From Pseudomonadota bacterium (GTDB taxonomy: Bacteria > Pseudomonadota > Gammaproteobacteria > Pseudomonadales > Halieaceae): DNA of 7,540 nucleotides. This document shows positions 6,525 through 7,540 of this stretch, piece by piece. Made by a program: the position numbers and the translations under genes. Position 1 is the first letter of the stretch; every line of letters starts with the position of its first letter. The stretch covers positions 1 to 7,540 of the forward strand of contig JAUVBI010000154.1 of NCBI GenBank assembly GCA_030591305.1, in the 5' to 3' direction. The notes under the pieces were generated by a model. The model saw nothing but the letters and a program-made list of their open reading frames with translations. It was not told the origin of the DNA and ran no database searches.

Positions 6525-7540
6525 ATGAGCAACAACGAACCAGACACGGGTTTCGACAGATCATTTGTACGCAATATGCTGGAGTCGGTTCTGCGCATAG
6601 GGTTGGTGCTTATACTGCTATCCATGACCTATAGCATCATCAAGCCGTTTACCCTACCCCTGTTGTGGGGTGCGATAATTGCCATCGCGGTCTTTCCTCT
6701 CACCAAGTGGTTACAGGACAAGCTGGGTGGGCGCCGCGGCCTCGCTGTGACGCTGGTCACCCTGTTTTTTATCCTATCGTTGGTTGTACCCAGTTACCTG
6801 GCCATGGAATCATTGGTCGGTGCAGTCAAAACTGTCTCTGCGAACCTGGATACGGGCAGCCTTCAAGTGCCTGCGCCACCAGCAAAAGTTGCAGAAATAC
6901 CCATGATTGGCGAAAAGCTCTATGCGGGCTGGAGCAATGCCAATAAAAACCTGGACGCGGTACTGGCAGATATCCAACCACAGATCAAAGCCCTGATTGG
7001 CAAAACAGCCTCCACTGTGGGTGGCGGCTTGATGGAAGTCCTAATGTTCGTGGTGGCTCTTTTGATCGCAGCGGGTTTCATGGCCTATGCAGAATCCACC
7101 GGCGACGCGGCCCATCGTTTTTTCATACGGATAGGTGGTAGTAAACCGGGCGGAGAATGGGCCGAGTTATGCGTGGCCACCGTGCGCAGTGTACTGCAAG
7201 GCGTGGTCGGTGTAGCTGTAATACAGGCGACACTTTGCGCAATAGGCCTGTTCGCCCTGGACGTTCCCGGGGCACCTCTGTGGAGTGCCATCATTCTATT
7301 TTTGGCCATTGCACAATTGCCGGCCATACTTGTCGTTGCACCTCTTATCTTCTGGGCCTACAACGCCCACGATGGAACGACAGCAACCGTATTTGCAGTG
7401 TGGATGATGTTGGCCGCACTTAGCGACAACATTCTCAAACCTATGTTAATGGGCCGGGGGCTTGATATTCCCATGCCGGTTATCCTCATAGGCGCCATAG
7501 GGGGTATGCTCACGGCGGGCATCATAGGCCTGTTCGCCGG
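6525..7540 (+). CDS. AI-2E-family transporter (PerM/TqsA/YdiK-like), 3' end beyond window
   Basis: From ATG at 6525 the frame stays open to the window edge (338 codons plus two bases). A ribosome site AAAGGA (6511-6516) lies eight bases upstream and overlaps the channel stop. The protein has a short polar N-terminus, hydrophobic segments at about 22-40, 43-58, 72-94, 168-188, 222-247, 252-278 and 284-300, and a soluble stretch (about 97-165) after the first three, as is usual in AI-2E (PF01594) proteins. The signature DNILKPMLMGRG (301-312), with Pro317 and LIGAIGG (321-327), is characteristic of the family. Members differ in function: E. coli TqsA exports autoinducer-2, others have been reported as Na+(Li+)/H+ antiporters, and many are unassigned. 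About 20-40 residues are probably missing at the right edge. Its place as sixth gene of the efflux operon argues for a role in transport or ion balance rather than signalling. Confidence 0.93.
   Translation, partial: MSNNEPDTGFDRSFVRNMLESVLRIGLVLILLSMTYSIIKPFTLPLLWGAIIAIAVFPLTKWLQDKLGGRRGLAVTLVTLFFILSLVVPSYLAMESLVGAVKTVSANLDTGSLQVPAPPAKVAEIPMIGEKLYAGWSNANKNLDAVLADIQPQIKALIGKTASTVGGGLMEVLMFVVALLIAAGFMAYAESTGDAAHRFFIRIGGSKPGGEWAELCVATVRSVLQGVVGVAVIQATLCAIGLFALDVPGAPLWSAIILFLAIAQLPAILVVAPLIFWAYNAHDGTTATVFAVWMMLAALSDNILKPMLMGRGLDIPMPVILIGAIGGMLTAGIIGLFA

Noticed and set aside
7242..7538. Exact 15-base direct repeat ATAGGCCTGTTCGCC at 7242-7256 and 7524-7538
   Set aside because: Both copies lie in the same frame of the AI-2E gene and encode the membrane-helix peptide IGLFA; similar peptide and codon choice explain it, with no sign of a mobile or regulatory repeat.
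6525..7540. Quorum-sensing (autoinducer-2 export) role for the last gene
   Set aside because: The family name alone does not support it: no luxS, lsr or other AI-2 genes are in view, and most family members have no proven AI-2 activity.
1..7540. Mobile element, CRISPR array, tRNA/rRNA or phage signatures
   Set aside because: No transposase or integrase motif, spaced repeats, clover-leaf-like stretches or terminal inverted repeats were seen; the window is filled by ordinary genes with uniform codon use.

Overview
The window looks like chromosomal DNA of a Gram-negative gammaproteobacterium. The evidence is a NodT-type outer-membrane efflux lipoprotein, an AaeA/AaeB-like inner-membrane efflux pair and an E. 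coli-like FucA aldolase. Base composition is moderate and coding is dense. A marine or free-living lineage is a guess from gene content only. I see no mobile element, RNA gene or CRISPR array.

Layout. Positions 1-942 are transcribed leftward: a FucA-like class II aldolase (265-942), then one base later an exported coiled-coil protein (1-263, cut by the window edge), possibly the N-terminus of a large MscS-type channel. Positions 943-1055 are a divergent control region holding a 17-bp palindrome (982-998). From 1056 to the right edge runs a compact rightward six-gene cluster: FUSC-family pump (1056-3173), outer-membrane factor (3176-4747), DUF1656/AaeX-like small membrane protein (4740-4952, GTG start), AaeA-like HlyD adaptor (4965-5843, TTG start), six-helix K+-channel-like protein (5847-6512, GTG start) and an AI-2E/PerM-family membrane protein (6525 to beyond 7540). 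Gaps are 12 bases or fewer and one pair overlaps by 8 bases, so one operon is very likely.

How the genes work together. The first four rightward genes form a complete envelope-spanning exporter of the AaeXAB / fusaric-acid-resistance type. Such pumps move small, often aromatic, organic acids or related toxic compounds from cytoplasm or inner membrane to the outside, and this one brings its own outer-membrane channel instead of relying on TolC. The last two genes are not part of the classical pump. An ion channel with a TLGYGD filter and an AI-2E-family protein (a family with reported AI-2 export and Na+/H+ antiport members) suggest that export is paired with ion or pH compensation, but this is inference. 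No regulator gene is visible; in E. coli the divergent slot next to aaeXAB holds the LysR regulator aaeR, whereas here it holds the aldolase.
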